Shown here one piece after another: positions 1-9,155 of a DNA stretch of 64,000 bases (positions within the stretch are counted from its first letter, which is position 1; every line of letters begins with the position of its first letter). Position numbers and translations under genes: made by a program. The notes under the pieces were generated by a model that saw nothing but the letters and a program-made list of their open reading frames with translations, ran no database searches and was not told the DNA's origin. Origin of the DNA: Clostridia bacterium (GTDB taxonomy: Bacteria > Bacillota > Clostridia > TANB77 > CAG-465); assembly GCA_017536445.1 (NCBI GenBank), contig JAFXHJ010000021.1, positions 16,916-80,915 of the forward strand. Reading direction: 5' to 3'.

Positions 1-1108
1 CAACTTTAACTTTAATTAAATCTGGATAAAGTAAAACTCCATCTTGTACAGCGGCATAGTTTATTGTTACCATATTGTTTGCTTCAAGATAATATGTTGG
101 ATCAAAATTCTTTAGTCCTAACGCTTTTAAATACTCATCTCCAATTTGCTTACATTCTTCTATATTTAGTTTCTTTTCCTTAATATCTCTATTGCTTAAT
201 ATTAAAAGTAGCTTTCCTTCCTGTTTTGTTATTTGTACATCTACTTCTATCTTTTCTTTTTCGTTGCTATTTCTTATACATTTAACATTAAAATCATAAA
301 GCGGGATATTTCCATTTATTTCACCGTTATATTTAACATCTTTTATTTCATATTTTTCTTTTCTTCCAAGATTTATTACACATTCTTTTACTTTTTCTAC
401 TGCTTGTTCTACAGTTACATCTTTATCCAATAAATTCTTTGCTTTATTGCTTACTATGTGTTCTGAGAAAGCACCATCATATATTAGTCCTTCATAATCT
501 TCTAGTACCGAAGCTATATTATTTACGCCTTCTAAATTAAGTTCTGACTTATCTTTAGTAAGTTCCTCTGATGCTACCTTTTCTACTTCATTCCATTTTA
601 TTTTACCTTCTGTAAGCCTTGTATATATATCTGACAATGTTTCGTTTAATTTATCTGCAACATCACCAATTTTGTCTATATTGTTATAGTCTTTTTCATT
701 TAAGTTAGCTTCTTTAGCTATTAATGTTTCAGTAAATGATATAACTTGAGTAAAGAATTTAGAGACATTATTAAGAGCACTTTGGTTAATCGGAAGCGCT
801 GATAGATTATCTTTTGCTCTACTTGCTTCGGACATTATTTTGGATAAAACTGGCAAGTTGTATTCGCTAGTCTTGGTTATTTTTACTTTTGTAACTAACA
901 CATCTATATTGTTTACGCTTGTTATTATCTCGTACATATTTCTATTATTTGTATCCATATTTTCTTGTTTTTCTCTGCCATAAATATTTATACTGTTCAT
1001 CATAAGCAACGTTACTAATCCAAAAACGAAAAAAGCTGCTACTCCAACTGCTTTTGGATTTTGTTTCTTTTTTATTTCTTTTATTTTTGCTTCTATTTTT
1101 CCTAACAT
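1..1108 (-). CDS. ypeB: Spore germination protein YpeB, C-terminus cut by window edge
   Basis: The reading frame starts at the ATG complementary to 1106-1108, with AGGTGG just upstream, and stays open to base 1, so about 369 residues are visible. A short lysine-rich N-terminus is followed by one membrane segment at about residues 20-40. A long soluble region follows that ends in PepSY-like repeats. YpeB is the partner that stabilises the cortex-lytic enzyme SleB in the dormant spore. The gene lies 7 bases after the sleB stop, in the usual sleB-ypeB order. The assignment rests on layout, neighbour and domain order rather than on a catalytic motif. Confidence 0.85.
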   Translation of the reverse strand, partial: MLGKIEAKIKEIKKKQNPKAVGVAAFFVFGLVTLLMMNSINIYGREKQENMDTNNRNMYEIITSVNNIDVLVTKVKITKTSEYNLPVLSKIMSEASRAKDNLSALPINQSALNNVSKFFTQVISFTETLIAKEANLNEKDYNNIDKIGDVADKLNETLSDIYTRLTEGKIKWNEVEKVASEELTKDKSELNLEGVNNIASVLEDYEGLIYDGAFSEHIVSNKAKNLLDKDVTVEQAVEKVKECVINLGRKEKYEIKDVKYNGEINGNIPLYDFNVKCIRNSNEKEKIEVDVQITKQEGKLLLILSNRDIKEKKLNIEECKQIGDEYLKALGLKNFDPTYYLEANNMVTINYAAVQDGVLLYPDLIKVKV

Positions 1109-1115
1109 ATTCCAC

Positions 1116-1652
1116 CTACTTTGTAAATCTATGTTTTCCTATTGTTGTTATTGTTGGTCTACTGAATATCCATTTGTTTGTACTTGTTTTAGGGTTATAA
1201 AAGAAAAGGCAACCGTTAGTTGGGTCTGCTCCGTTATATGCTTCTCTTGCCGCCTTATACACAGTAGAATCTTTAGATATTGGTTTATCGAACTGTCCAT
1301 CTCTTACACAAGAGAATTGATTTTTTTGGTAAATAACTCCTGAAATAGTATCTGGGAATTCTGAACTTTTAACCCTGTTCATAACTATTGCTCCAACTGC
1401 TACTTGACCTTTATATGGTTCACCTCTTGCTTCACCATTTATTAATCTTGCAAGCAGGTCTACCATATCCCCATTGTTAGATACAGAACTTTGATCTGTT
1501 TTCTTTTTACTACTTGTTGAACTTTGATCTTTAACTGCCGCAATTACCTCTGGAAAAAGCTTTATTTGATCGTGATTAAACGTTATATATAACATTACAA
1601 AAAGCGCCATTAAAATAACTATAATTATTCCAAAATTAAATATGTTTTTCAT
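1116..1652 (-). CDS. sleB: Spore cortex-lytic enzyme SleB-type hydrolase
   Basis: 178 residues. One membrane segment at about 5-24, a Ser/Lys-rich linker to about 60, then a Hydrolase_2 (SleB/CwlJ) domain to the end. The domain shows LINGEARGE with the presumed catalytic Glu74, VAVGAIVMNRV, and the C-terminal FFYNP and WIFSRP motifs. SleB is a lytic transglycosylase that opens spore cortex peptidoglycan at germination. The usual N-terminal peptidoglycan-binding domain is missing and a membrane anchor takes its place. It is transcribed with ypeB immediately downstream. A vegetative cell-wall hydrolase of the same fold is the alternative, but the ypeB partner argues for sleB. Confidence 0.82.
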   Translation of the reverse strand: MKNIFNFGIIIVILMALFVMLYITFNHDQIKLFPEVIAAVKDQSSTSSKKKTDQSSVSNNGDMVDLLARLINGEARGEPYKGQVAVGAIVMNRVKSSEFPDTISGVIYQKNQFSCVRDGQFDKPISKDSTVYKAAREAYNGADPTNGCLFFYNPKTSTNKWIFSRPTITTIGKHRFTK

Positions 1653-1702
1653 AAATACCTCACTTAAATTTTATTAGTATTTTGAGTTACAAATAAAAAA
1701 AT

Positions 1703-1724
1703 ATGCATATATTTAATATGCACA
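1703..1724 (-). terminator. Intrinsic terminator after the HD-domain gene
   Basis: A 7-bp stem (TGCATAT / ATATGCA) with a 5-base loop is followed on the minus strand by a T-run. It lies between the HD gene and sleB. Confidence 0.55.
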
Positions 1725-1734
1725 TTTTAATTAA

Positions 1735-2370
1735 TTATTTTTCTTTTATTATATATTTTTCTAATGTATTTATTATTTCCATAAACACTTCATCTTTTTC
1801 AAATTTATATTTATGAAATTCTCTAAATATATCTCCTGCATCATTTGCACCTTTTTCTATATATTCTTTTACATCTTCTATTTGTTCCTTTGGTGCTGTT
1901 TCTAAACTTATTCTACCTGTATCCGAATATTTTTTAGCCCATAAAATACATTCTAGCTTATCTATAAGATAAGCAAACATTCCCTCTTTAGTTTCACGTT
2001 TTTCAAACTCGTCTATATATCTTTTTATATATTCTCCATTTTTTATTTTTGATGCTATATTAGAAACTGCTATTTGTCCAAGCTCAAGTTTCTTTGTATC
2101 TGTAACACCATCAAACGGTGTTATATCTCCAATTTCTATTTCTTCTGTTTCATGATGTGCAAGCATAGTTGTAACCTTATCTATATTTAAATCTAATTCA
2201 TATTCTAAATATATAGCCATTGCTAGAATTTGTGTTCCATAAATATGTTCTGCTATTCTTTCAACCGGCCCGGTTCTAGATATATTCCAATCTACCCACC
2301 CACTTCTTTCAACTTCTTTTAATTTACATGCTTTATAATAATAATCTAATACATTTTCTGCTTTATTCAT
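1735..2370 (-). CDS. HD-domain phosphohydrolase, YfbR/HDDC2-like
   Basis: 211 residues. The N-terminal half has the layout of the YfbR/HDDC2 group of HD hydrolases: His42 in AEHIYG, a second metal motif at 72-77 (AHHETEE), then the family signature GDITPFD at 81-87. Relatives remove phosphate from deoxynucleoside monophosphates. The usual His-Asp pair reads His-Glu here if aligned on GDITPFD, a substitution that should still hold a metal. It is a single-gene unit with a TATAAT box upstream (near 2390) and a terminator downstream. Substrate cannot be read from the sequence. Confidence 0.75.
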   Translation of the reverse strand: MNKAENVLDYYYKACKLKEVERSGWVDWNISRTGPVERIAEHIYGTQILAMAIYLEYELDLNIDKVTTMLAHHETEEIEIGDITPFDGVTDTKKLELGQIAVSNIASKIKNGEYIKRYIDEFEKRETKEGMFAYLIDKLECILWAKKYSDTGRISLETAPKEQIEDVKEYIEKGANDAGDIFREFHKYKFEKDEVFMEIINTLEKYIIKEK

Positions 2371-2520
2371 AATATCCCCTCGCGTTCATATTATACCATA
2401 AAAATATATTTTTTCACATTATTTTAACTATATATTTACAAAGTGTTTTTAGGTGTATATAATATACATATGGTGTGAATCTTAATGCTAAAAGTGTACA
2501 AATTTCGACAAAAAATAAAT

Positions 2521-2549
2521 TTGACAGCCATTATATATTATAGTATCTT
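2521..2549 (+). promoter_or_regulatory. Sigma-A promoter of the toxin-antitoxin pair
   Basis: TTGACA at 2521-2526, 17-base spacer, TATCTT at 2544-2549. Transcription would start near 2556. That places the ATG at 2552 upstream of the transcript and supports the ATG at 2573 as the true start. Confidence 0.7.
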
Positions 2550-2572
2550 ATATGTCCAAAGGAGGAATATAT

Positions 2573-2758
2573 ATGATTAAAAACAAAAAAGAAAAATATA
2601 CTAACACTTTATGTGTAAACAAAAATCTTAATAATCTAAATAACGAAGACGCTGCTATAGATAGAGTTATTGAACTATATGAAAGTGGTGCTTTTACTAA
2701 AAAAGATTTTATATCTTTAGACGAGTTCGAAAAAAGAATAAGAGGTGTTATATCTTGA
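2573..2758 (+). CDS. Small antitoxin-like protein
   Basis: 61 residues from the ATG at 2573, preceded by AAAGGAGG at an ideal distance. An in-frame ATG at 2552 is rejected because it precedes the predicted transcript start. The product is charged, with no membrane segment. Its C-terminal half (DEFEKRIRGVIS) looks like the toxin-wrapping tail of type II antitoxins, and no clear DNA-binding fold is visible. The stop overlaps the TTG start of the toxin-like gene (TTGA), as expected for translational coupling. Antitoxin identity is inferred from size, order and partner. Confidence 0.6.
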   Translation: MIKNKKEKYTNTLCVNKNLNNLNNEDAAIDRVIELYESGAFTKKDFISLDEFEKRIRGVIS

Positions 2759-3063
2759 CATATAGAGTAAATATAACTAATCTCTCGACAATTACTACAG
2801 AATACAATTTAAATTTCTTAAAAATATTTAATCCAAATTACGCTGAAAAAGTAGGTACTAAAATAATATCTGAAACCCGAACTCTTTCGCTATTTCCACA
2901 TTCGCATCCAATATACAAGAAAACAAACTCCTATGTATATCGAAAATTGCTAATTAATGATTTTTTTCATATAATTTACACCGTTTTTAACAACGAAGTA
3001 GTTGTATTATATACAACTGATGCAAGAAAAGAATTTGATGAATACTATTATTATCTTAATTAA
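2755..3063 (+). CDS. RelE/ParE-superfamily toxin
   Basis: 102 residues starting at a TTG that overlaps the antitoxin stop, with AGAGGTG upstream. The C-terminal part, from YRKLLINDFFHIIYTVFN through VVVLYTTDARKEF, has the beta-hairpin pattern of RelE/ParE toxins, including the Arg in the YRKLL strand. RelE-type toxins cut mRNA on the ribosome and ParE-type toxins poison gyrase. The sequence does not decide between them. Base composition matches the AT-rich surroundings, so recent transfer is not obvious. Confidence 0.72.
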   Translation: MTYRVNITNLSTITTEYNLNFLKIFNPNYAEKVGTKIISETRTLSLFPHSHPIYKKTNSYVYRKLLINDFFHIIYTVFNNEVVVLYTTDARKEFDEYYYYLN

Positions 3064-3132
3064 TTTTTAATCCAATTTTATCTCGTATAACTTGTTATTT
3101 TTATACATATATTAATACTGGTGAGTGTATAT

Positions 3133-3609
3133 ATGATTAGTAAAATAAAAAAATTATGGAACAAATACAAAAGATTATTGTTATATATTTTTGTTGCGTT
3201 AGCTGCTGGCTTTATTGGTAATTTGCTAGCTGGTGGTACGGAAATATACGAGCAAATTAACACCCCATCTTTTGCTCCGCCAGGATTCTTATTTCCTATT
3301 GTTTGGAGTATATTATATATACTTATGGGAATAGGCGCATATTTAATATCCAAAGAAGAAAATAATTCTAAAGCTCTTAAGTTATATTATACACAGTTAG
3401 TAGTAAACTCTTTATGGTCTATTTTATTCTTTAGATTTAAATTGTTTGCTGTATCTACATTGTGGCTTGTTTTATTAATTGTATTGGTGTCTTTTATGAC
3501 ATATGAATTTTATAAAATGAATAAAAAAGCCGCATTGATTCAAGTACCATATATATTATGGATTGTTTTTGCATTTGTGCTAAATTACTCTATATACCTA
3601 CTAAACTAA
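3133..3609 (+). CDS. tspO: TspO/MBR family membrane protein
   Basis: 158 residues from the ATG at 3133 (GGTGAG upstream); an in-frame GTG at 3121 overlaps that ribosome site and is less likely. Five hydrophobic segments are visible. The TspO signature is clear: PSFAPPGFLFPIVWSILY followed by LMGIGAYLI, and later VNSLWSILFF. TspO/MBR proteins bind porphyrins and similar ligands in the membrane and take part in stress responses. It is a single gene closed by a strong hairpin. Confidence 0.9.
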   Translation: MISKIKKLWNKYKRLLLYIFVALAAGFIGNLLAGGTEIYEQINTPSFAPPGFLFPIVWSILYILMGIGAYLISKEENNSKALKLYYTQLVVNSLWSILFFRFKLFAVSTLWLVLLIVLVSFMTYEFYKMNKKAALIQVPYILWIVFAFVLNYSIYLLN

Positions 3610-3636
3610 AAACAGATACCTTATTGGTATCTGTTT
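3610..3636. terminator. Bidirectional terminator between tspO and the GtrA gene
   Basis: An 11-bp stem (AAACAGATACC / GGTATCTGTTT), loop TTATT, T-run on the plus strand and A-run before it, between convergent genes. Confidence 0.85.
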
Positions 3637-3662
3637 TTATATTCTTTACTTCTATTCTTATT

Positions 3663-4097
3663 TTATTTATCTGTCTTTCTAAATACAAATAATTTACTAA
3701 ATAAATAGTTCACTATAATTACCATAATTTGAGTTACTATTTTAGATATAACATCGTTTATATGTAATACTTTTACCATTAATGCAAATGTTCCAACATC
3801 GCAAGTTATTGCAGATATTATTCTGCAGCCAATAAATGATGCAAATTCCTTAAATCCAGCCTTAAATCCTTTTGTTTTGCTTTCAAATACAAATATTTTA
3901 TTTACAACATATGCAAATATTACTGCAACAACCCACGCTAAACTGCTACTTGTTACTTCTTCTAGATGCATTAATCTTGTAAACAACATATATGCTACGA
4001 AGTTTAATACTGTAGTTAGTCCACCACATATTAAATAATTTATTATCTCTTTATATTTCAAATAATATTTTTTTGCTAGTTCATATAATTTCTTCAT
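3663..4097 (-). CDS. GtrA family membrane protein
   Basis: 144 residues with four membrane segments. The GtrA pattern is present: YLICGGLTTVLNFVAY in the first segment and NKIFVFESK before the second pair. The second half repeats this layout and ends NYLFSKLFVFR. GtrA proteins help move or modify lipid-linked sugars in cell-surface polysaccharide or teichoic-acid glycosylation. No glycosyltransferase gene is adjacent. Its own promoter (TTGCAA, 16 bases, TATAAT) lies at about 4115-4145 on the minus strand. Confidence 0.85.
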   Translation of the reverse strand: MKKLYELAKKYYLKYKEIINYLICGGLTTVLNFVAYMLFTRLMHLEEVTSSSLAWVVAVIFAYVVNKIFVFESKTKGFKAGFKEFASFIGCRIISAITCDVGTFALMVKVLHINDVISKIVTQIMVIIVNYLFSKLFVFRKTDK

Positions 4098-4188
4098 ATA
4101 TTTACCCCTTTAACACAGACATTATATCATAAAAAGTTGTTTTTGCAAATCTTAACACTTGAATAATTATAGTCCATATAAACAGAGA

Positions 4189-4213
4189 AAAGGTTGCCCA
4201 TCGGGCAACCTTT
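4189..4213 (-). terminator. Terminator of the second SleB-like gene
   Basis: An 11-bp GC-rich stem (AAAGGTTGCCC / GGGCAACCTTT) with a 3-base loop, ending in TTTTC on the minus strand. It overlaps the stop codon of the gene. Confidence 0.85.
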
Positions 4214-4853
4214 ACTTTGCGAAATTATGGTTTCCAATTACTTTTACTACAGGTCTAGTGAAAATCCACTGACTTGTACTAATCCGAGGATTGTAAAAGA
4301 ATGTAGCACCACCAGTAGGATCAACTCCATTAAGAGCTTCAATTGCAGCTTGGTAACAAGTACCATAATCTGTAATTTCAGAATTCCACTTACTGCTACC
4401 AACAGGACTAAACTGATTCTTCTGATAGATTACATCGTGAATTGTATTTGGGAAGCCAGATGTTTTAATCCTGTTCATTACAACAGCACCAACAGCAACT
4501 TGACCTTCATAACATTCACCACGAGCCTCGAAATAAATGAGTCTTGCGAGTAAATCTAACTCTTCTTCAGTGTACCAAGTATCCTCTTTAGCAGTAGTTT
4601 CAGGAAGTTCTTTTAAAGGAACCTTTTCTTCAGGAATTTCTTCTACAGGTGCTATAGGTTTGCTAGGAAGTGTAGGTTCACTCTTAAAGCTATGTGTATT
4701 ATCTATTCTTTCAACATAAGTGTTGTCTGCGACATCACTTGCTGATACGACGATACTAACATAAACTATAAGAAGAATTGCAAGAATAATTGTCAAAACG
4801 ACAATCAACCGTACCATAATTTTCATTGTTTTTTCAAACATTTCAGTCGTCAT
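4212..4853 (-). CDS. SleB/CwlJ-type cell-wall hydrolase, second copy
   Basis: 213 residues. Membrane segment at about 13-37, a Pro/Glu-rich spacer to about 95, then a Hydrolase_2 domain with LARLIYFEARGE (Glu109), VAVGAVVMNRIK, YQKNQFSPV and FFYNP. The domain is clearly related to that of the gene at 1116, but it is not paired with ypeB. The gene is GC-richer than its neighbours (24 G/C in bases 4501-4560 by hand count) and has its own promoter and terminator. It could act in germination or as a vegetative wall hydrolase. Confidence 0.8.
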   Translation of the reverse strand: MTTEMFEKTMKIMVRLIVVLTIILAILLIVYVSIVVSASDVADNTYVERIDNTHSFKSEPTLPSKPIAPVEEIPEEKVPLKELPETTAKEDTWYTEEELDLLARLIYFEARGECYEGQVAVGAVVMNRIKTSGFPNTIHDVIYQKNQFSPVGSSKWNSEITDYGTCYQAAIEALNGVDPTGGATFFYNPRISTSQWIFTRPVVKVIGNHNFAK

Positions 4854-4908
4854 TGTTTTTTATACCTCCAATAAAATTTTACGTTGGACTAAAAATATTG
4901 ATATGTAT

Positions 4909-4937
4909 ATTATACCACAAGTGCGCCTATTTTTCAA
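4909..4937 (-). promoter_or_regulatory. Promoter of the second SleB-like gene
   Basis: TTGAAA at 4932-4937, 17-base spacer with TGTGG before the -10 box, TATAAT at 4909-4914 (minus strand). The leader is about 50 bases long. Confidence 0.75.
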
Positions 4938-4962
4938 ATTATGTTAATATCACACATAATAA

Positions 4963-4988
4963 AACAAGCCATATTTCCATGACTTGTT
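4963..4988 (-). terminator. Terminator of the glycolytic operon
   Basis: A 10-bp stem (AACAAGTCAT / ATGGCTTGTT on the minus strand, one wobble pair), 6-base loop and a short T-rich tail. It lies 27 bases after the eno stop. Confidence 0.75.
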
Positions 4989-5015
4989 AATTACATTTTA
5001 TTATATTTATATGTT

Positions 5016-6332
<1,317 letters not shown>

Positions 6333-6351
6333 CTATTACTTCCTTTCTATA

Positions 6352-7890
6352 TTATTTTACTAAAGAATGACCTGTCATTTCTTTTGGTTTAGTAAGCCCC
6401 ATCATATCTATTAATGTTGGAGAAACATCTGTTAATGTTCCGCTTTCTACCTTTTTATATCTATCTGATACTATTATGATAGGCACATCAAATGTTGTAT
6501 GAGATGTTACTACTTCACCTGTAACTACATCTATCATTTGTTCACAGTTTCCATGGTCTGCTATTATTATTGCTTCGCCTCCCATTTCAACTAATTTATC
6601 CATTACTTTACCAACACATTCATCTACAGTTTCTACCGCTTTAACTGCAGCATCAAAATCTCCAGTGTGTCCAACCATATCTCCATTTGCATAATTTATT
6701 ATTATTACATCATGTTTCTTAGCTTCTATCTCTGCTACTAGCTTATCTGTAACTTCATATGCAGACATTTCTGGTTTAAGATCATATGTTGCAACCTTTG
6801 GTGATGGCACAAGAATTCTAGATTCACCATTAAATTCTTTTTCTTCTCCACCATTAAAAAAGAATGTAACATGGGCATACTTTTCTGTTTCAGCAATTCT
6901 TAATTGTGTATATCCTCTCTTAGATAAGAACTCCCCTAATGTTTCTTTTATTTCTTCTTTTCTAAATGCAACTTTAACTGTATCTAGAGTTTCTTCATAT
7001 TCTGTCATACCAACATACATTAGATTTGAAAGCTTACCTGTTTTTCTAGTAAAGCCAGTAAAGTTTGTATCTTTAAACGCATGAGATATTTCTCTTGCTC
7101 TATCTGGTCTAAAGTTTGCAAATATTACTGCATCCCCTGATTCTACTAAAGCTAGTGGTTTATCTTCATCATCTACTATAACGACTGGTTTTACAAACTC
7201 ATCAAATTCTTGACATTCATATGAATTTTCCAATGCTCTTTCAGCAGATTTAAAGTGTTTACCTTCACCTGTAGTCAAAGCGTTATATGCAAGTTCTACT
7301 CTTTCCCAGCGTTTATCTCTATCCATTACGTAGTATCTTCCACATATGCTTGCAACTTTACCCACTTCTAGTTCTTTACATTTATTTTCTAAAGCTCTCA
7401 TATATTCCACACCAGATGTTGGAGGTGTATCTCTACCATCCATAAATGCATGAATATATACCTTAGATATTCCTTCACGTTTAGCAAGTTCAAGTAACGC
7501 ATAAAAATGTTCTATATGCGAATGAACTCCACCATCAGATAAAAGTCCAAATATATGTAACTTGCTATTTTTTTCTTTAACATGGTTAACTGCATCTAAA
7601 AGAACTTTGTTCTTGAAAAACTCACCTGTTCTTATCTTTTCTGAAATTAATGTTAAGTCTTGATAAATTACCCTACCAGCACCTATACTCATATGTCCAA
7701 CTTCAGAATTCCCCATTTGACCTTCCGGAAGTCCTACACTTAGCCCACTTGTTTTAAGTGTTGCATTTGGATACTTAGCAAATAACTTATCTAAGTTAGG
7801 TTTCTTTGCCGCTTTAAATGCATTACCTTTTTCATCCTCATTTATGCCAACGCCATCTAAGACCATTAGCACATACTGTTTATCTTTCAT
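6352..7890 (-). CDS. gpmI: Phosphoglycerate mutase, cofactor-independent
   Basis: 512 residues, normal length for iPGM. Interconverts 3- and 2-phosphoglycerate with two manganese ions. The phosphatase-superfamily metal site is visible: VLDGVGINED at the N-terminus, GNSEVGHMSIGAGR with the catalytic Ser near residue 62, and the distal NYANGDMVGHTGD and IIADHGNCEQM motifs. It lies 13 bases after tpiA in the operon. The 2,3-BPG-dependent enzyme is not seen in this window. Confidence 0.97.
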   Translation of the reverse strand: MKDKQYVLMVLDGVGINEDEKGNAFKAAKKPNLDKLFAKYPNATLKTSGLSVGLPEGQMGNSEVGHMSIGAGRVIYQDLTLISEKIRTGEFFKNKVLLDAVNHVKEKNSKLHIFGLLSDGGVHSHIEHFYALLELAKREGISKVYIHAFMDGRDTPPTSGVEYMRALENKCKELEVGKVASICGRYYVMDRDKRWERVELAYNALTTGEGKHFKSAERALENSYECQEFDEFVKPVVIVDDEDKPLALVESGDAVIFANFRPDRAREISHAFKDTNFTGFTRKTGKLSNLMYVGMTEYEETLDTVKVAFRKEEIKETLGEFLSKRGYTQLRIAETEKYAHVTFFFNGGEEKEFNGESRILVPSPKVATYDLKPEMSAYEVTDKLVAEIEAKKHDVIIINYANGDMVGHTGDFDAAVKAVETVDECVGKVMDKLVEMGGEAIIIADHGNCEQMIDVVTGEVVTSHTTFDVPIIIVSDRYKKVESGTLTDVSPTLIDMMGLTKPKEMTGHSLVK

Positions 7891-7903
7891 ATTTTCTCCC
7901 TTA

Positions 7904-8656
7904 CTATCTCGCAGCTTTTATTATATTAGTAAATGTTGGTTTTAAGCTAGCACCACCAACTAATGCGCCATCAATATTAGGCATTTCAAATAGCTCTTTT
8001 GCATTAGATTCATTTACGCTTCCGCCATATTGAATTCTAACATTATCTGCTACATTTAATCCGTACATCTTAGCTACATTATATCTAATGTGTGAACACA
8101 TTTCTTCCGCTTGTTCTTTGCTTGCAGTTTTACCTGTACCTATTGCCCATATTGGTTCGTATGCTATTATTATTTTATCTACGAATCTTACATCAATATT
8201 ATCTATTGCTTTTCTTATTTGGTCTTCAATTCTTCCCATATGAACATTAGCTTCTCTTTCTTCTAATGTTTCGCCAACACATATTACTGGTGTTATTCCG
8301 TTTTCTAAAAGCACTTTAGCTTTTTTGTTTACAGCTTCATCTGTTTCGTTAAAATACTGTCTTCTTTCACTATGTCCAATTATGCAATACTTCACGCCAG
8401 CTTCTTTAAGCATTTCTACGCTTATTTCGCCAGTATACGCACCCCTTGGTTCAAAGTGAACATTTTGTGCTGCAATACCGATGTATTCGTTATCTCTTAC
8501 AGCATCTATACTTGCCCATAAAGCTGTATATGGTACAGCAAATCCAACTTCAACTTCATCATCTTTAACTTCTACAGACATAAATCTTAAAAAGTTTTTA
8601 GCTTCTTCAGCTGTCATGTTCATTTTCCAATTTCCTATTACAACTTTTTTACGCAT
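7904..8656 (-). CDS. tpiA: Triosephosphate isomerase
   Basis: 250 residues, standard length. Interconverts dihydroxyacetone phosphate and glyceraldehyde 3-phosphate. N-terminal GNWKMNM holds the catalytic Lys, YCIIGHSERRQYF holds the catalytic His, IIAYEPIWAIGTGKTA holds the catalytic Glu and loop 6, and IQYGGSVNESN and GALVGGASLK form the phosphate site. It lies between an unknown membrane gene and gpmI in the glycolytic operon. Confidence 0.98.
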   Translation of the reverse strand: MRKKVVIGNWKMNMTAEEAKNFLRFMSVEVKDDEVEVGFAVPYTALWASIDAVRDNEYIGIAAQNVHFEPRGAYTGEISVEMLKEAGVKYCIIGHSERRQYFNETDEAVNKKAKVLLENGITPVICVGETLEEREANVHMGRIEDQIRKAIDNIDVRFVDKIIIAYEPIWAIGTGKTASKEQAEEMCSHIRYNVAKMYGLNVADNVRIQYGGSVNESNAKELFEMPNIDGALVGGASLKPTFTNIIKAAR

Positions 8657-8666
8657 ATCTTACTCC

Positions 8667-9140
8667 TTACTTTATACAATCTTTCATTTCTAATTCACTT
8701 ACCCAGTTTGGTTTAATTTCTTTATGTGAGAATGTAAAATACAGTTTACCTTTAGAATCTAAAGACCAATTTCCCATCCAAAATGAAGGATAGATTAGTT
8801 CTAAATAATCCCAATCAGACGACTTAAACATCTTGTTGATTTTATCTATCTCTAATTTTAACTCTTCATCTGAAGTTACAGTTCCATCTAAAAATTTAGA
8901 TGCTACCGTTTGCTCTATATTGTTATATACATCCTCAAATTCTTCTTTGTTTCCTTCTTCTTCATACTGAGACTTTATACTTAGCATTTGTTCTGAAGTT
9001 AGGCTATCTGTATTTTCTGCATTAGGAATAATTTCTTTATTTTCTTTTTTATCCCCTAAAAGCATCAAAATACTTACAGCGATAATTATTATCGCCGCAA
9101 GTATTAATATAACAAATTTATTTGATGCTAAATTCTTCAT
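8667..9140 (-). CDS. Unknown single-span membrane protein inside the glycolytic operon
   Basis: 157 residues. A hydrophobic segment at about 8-27 is followed by an acidic, Glu/Lys-rich outer domain with several Trp residues near the end (DWDYLELIYPSFWMGNWSLD). No known motif is recognised. It sits between pgk (15 bases upstream) and tpiA (10 bases downstream), on the same strand and with no terminator between, so it is co-transcribed with glycolytic genes. The protein faces outward by the positive-inside rule, so an enzymatic role in glycolysis is unlikely. Confidence 0.75.
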   Translation of the reverse strand: MKNLASNKFVILILAAIIIIAVSILMLLGDKKENKEIIPNAENTDSLTSEQMLSIKSQYEEEGNKEEFEDVYNNIEQTVASKFLDGTVTSDEELKLEIDKINKMFKSSDWDYLELIYPSFWMGNWSLDSKGKLYFTFSHKEIKPNWVSELEMKDCIK

Positions 9141-9155
9141 TTAATTCTCCTACAT

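Noticed and set aside
1653..1702. Sigma-G promoter of sleB
   Set aside because: A -10-like ATACTA is present, but the nearest -35-like GCATA is about 20 bases off rather than the usual 17 to 18.
2552..2572. Upstream ATG of the antitoxin-like gene
   Set aside because: It precedes the predicted transcript start, and the AAAGGAGG after it serves the ATG at 2573.
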